Below are positions 61,445 to 64,000 of a stretch of DNA of 64,000 nucleotides, one piece after another. The notes beneath the pieces were generated by a model. The model did no database searches and was not told where the DNA came from. It saw nothing but the letters and a program-made list of their open reading frames with translations. Source of the stretch: Apostichopus japonicus (taxonomy: Eukaryota > Echinodermata > Holothuroidea > Aspidochirotida > Stichopodidae); contig NC_092564.1 in assembly GCF_037975245.1 (NCBI RefSeq), positions 18,632,984 through 18,696,983 of the forward strand, in the 5' to 3' direction. The position numbers and the translations under genes were made by a program. Each line of letters opens with the position of its first letter. The first letter of the stretch is position 1.

Positions 61445-62760
61445 CTTCATTTGCTACCGTACTTCAACAGCTATAGGTTGCACACTATATAAGGTGTGTG
61501 CTTATGGTGCTCATTAATAGCGGGGGTTCAATATAATGTGCACACATTTTAAGTTAATCGGAGTGTTATCCTTACCAATCACATTCCATAGACCACAGTA
61601 CTGTGGATTTGCTTGGTGCTTGGGGCATTTTTTTGGGGGGTGTGCAGAAATTATGCTTTGAGTCAGCTAATGCAAACTGCATCTTAAACGACCAATAAAA
61701 TCTTGAACTAGCCCTATTTTATCTTACATTAGTCGAAATTTGTAGTTAAAAAAACAAAAAGATTGAATAACCCCCCAAAAAAAGTCATAGCTGGTAATAA
61801 TTCTTACTGCATGTATATTTTAATATTTATAGAGATAATATTACGAATATTTTAAACCCTGCTGTTAATTATGAAGTTGACCGGAGCAATATTTAAATTA
61901 TGAGGTTTATTGGGAAAATGTAGCGCCTTCGGAATTAACCTGAGCCTTCGACTGAGTGTTTTCAAAGCATATTTGCAATTTGACTCATTTTAAAATATTT
62001 TATCAGTTCGATGTTTCGTAGAAAGCAAATAATTAGCATGCTACAACATTTTTAAAAAAGCTTAAGTTATTTTTTTAATTTTAATTTACAATTATATATT
62101 ACTCAATCCATTTCTATATTTGTATTTCACTTTAGTCATTTTCATATCCTATAACCAAATAATTCAAAATAATAAAAAAAAAAACAGAAAAAGAACTGAG
62201 GAACCGTTCTAACCTACAAATAAAGAGAACATCTAAAATATTAGTCGTTGCTCCTCACAGCCCCCCTCCCCCACACCTCTTGTGTGTTAATATTGTCATT
62301 TCTCCCTGACAGACAGTCCCTACGAGGGGGAGGGGGGAGGCGCCACCAGTGTATACAGCCTAGCGGATCATATCACAGAATACACAAACGATAGATATAT
62401 ACAGCTTGCCTATGTGTGAGCAAGCAGATACATGTCATCGATAAGACGGCGTCGTTGATGTGTATAGTGAGAGCCGTTGATCTACTCGCATACATACTGG
62501 AATTTGATTTGTGTCTATCAGCCACGAGTCATTAAACCTTACTTATGTCAAGCATGTATTTATGTCAAGCATTTATTTCTCTTACGAATGTCCTGGACTG
62601 AATAAACCAGTTGAGTCAGATAATATGCATTACAAACCACTTTAGATGATTATGTCACGAATATAACGTTGTGTGAATTAATCAGTTGTAAACGTTTAAT
62701 TAAATCAGGGAATACTCCAGTACATTTGACTGTTTTTAAATGGTAACATAGTCAGGACTA
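61445..62760. other. No recognisable gene
   Basis: AT-rich, with a G/C-rich patch near 62260-62345. Nothing recognised. Confidence 0.45.
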
Positions 62761-63004
<244 letters not shown>

Positions 63005-63005
<1 letters not shown>

Positions 63006-64000
63006 GGAATGACATAGTTAACAATCATGCTGCATTTAGAGAATGGCTGGATCTCGAGTGAGATACCAAAAATTAACAGAGTGAAAGGAATTAAAACAGC
63101 CAATGTTTTAGTTATGATTAGATTCAGCTTTTGGAGATCTGGTAAGCCTCTTTATAAGTATTTTTTTATGGTAGGCTCTAAAAAGGGCCTTTAGATATTT
63201 GAAGTGGTCAGAAGTTTTTGCCTGAGGTTGATGATTATATAAACAAGTGTTTTTTTTTTATCTAGCTGAATGAGAATCCCCATTTTTTCCGCATTGCCTA
63301 AAGATTTGAAGGCGTAGGAAATAATATGAAAACGACAAAATTTGAACAATTCCCAAGAAATTCAGCTCTTGGCTTGTTTTAACAATCAATGAATATATGA
63401 TATGTTTAACATATAGTGTTGTTTTCGGCATATAAAACTGCGGAGACGGCGCATCAATTATTTCGTTAATACGAGTGAGTCCGACTTATTCTGTTTCCAA
63501 CTGATACACTGTTTTCGATAGTTACCTCTTTCGCCAGAGAAGAAGCGCTGTGTTTGTGATATAAGCTTATTAAATATATACCGAGTAGGAGTGAAAGAAC
63601 GCTCTCGCTAGAAACAAACCCCTTATCAATACGTATACCTGTTTTAATCCCTCTCACACTTTAGCCTAGTGATTGACAGGCATATTCAATGCCCCTTAAA
63701 AAACAATTGGTATGAATACCTTTCCCAAGGGATGATAAAGCTTATCGCAGTCTAGAAAATTCTTATAGATATTGAGACGGTATGAAAAAAAAGAAGAAAA
63801 AAAAACACTTTGAAAATGATGTTTTTAGCTGAAAACATTTATAACTAGTCCTGCCTTTTAGCCTACAGCGACTAAGTAGTCAGATGCACGATATCACAGC
63901 GATTTGTGAGTCATTGGGTTTAACCTTTTGCTTGCAAGTACTTGATATGAATATATGAATATAGGTTGCCATCTTCTTTTGAACTCTTCCTGCAAATTCC
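63005..64000. other. No recognisable gene
   Basis: AT-rich sequence to the window end. Nothing recognised. Confidence 0.45.

Overview
This window is eukaryotic, almost certainly animal, nuclear DNA. It is AT-rich, packed with (TA)n and other microsatellites, has a split gene with GT-AG introns, tRNA-derived SINEs, a decayed LINE, and many small DNA-transposon derivatives with exact 8-bp target duplications. The mix (a long foldback element built from short tandem repeats, a CXC-domain multicopy gene family, hammerhead-type motifs in SINE-like repeats) suggests a marine invertebrate. An echinoderm is my best guess, by inference only. No prokaryotic genes, rRNA or functional tRNA genes are visible.

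Layout. 1.2-3.1 kb (minus): a three-exon relative of a widespread zinc-binding/CXC-domain family, apparently a pseudogene (frameshift, missing middle, in-frame TGA in the CXC domain). 3.4-5.2 kb: a foldback element with about 0.5-kb arms made of ~20-bp repeats. 12.6-12.9 kb: two inverted copies of a tRNA-like repeat carrying a hammerhead-ribozyme motif. 13.25-13.85 kb: an inverted-repeat element split by a tRNA-derived SINE; a second copy of that SINE lies at 32.4 kb. 15.0 kb: the first of several hAT-like MITEs; others are at 25.7-27.35 (two, nested), 43.2, 45.1, 54.4 and 56.2 kb, with orphan ends at 1.84, 55.56, 56.76 and 57.5 kb. 27.4-27.9 kb: a four-copy minisatellite with a conserved hairpin. 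29.1-29.5 kb: a likely solo LTR. 30.1-31.35 kb (minus): a decayed non-LTR reverse transcriptase. 35.4-35.8 kb: a ~190-bp (TA)n followed by a near-perfect 237-bp palindrome. 39.2-39.8 kb: two copies of a second tRNA-derived SINE. 44.3 kb: a TIR MITE. 47.8-48.3 kb: a two-copy ~239-bp tandem duplication. 51.9-52.5 kb: an inverted-repeat element.

The rest looks like ordinary intergenic or intronic AT-rich DNA where I recognise no exons; most long open frames are microsatellite or repeat read-through. The most interesting signal is the hammerhead-type ribozyme fold attached to a tRNA-like pol III promoter at 12.6-12.9 kb. Next are the conserved hairpin module shared by six hAT-like elements, the foldback element and the palindrome. 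Nothing was searched against a database: family names rest on motifs read directly.
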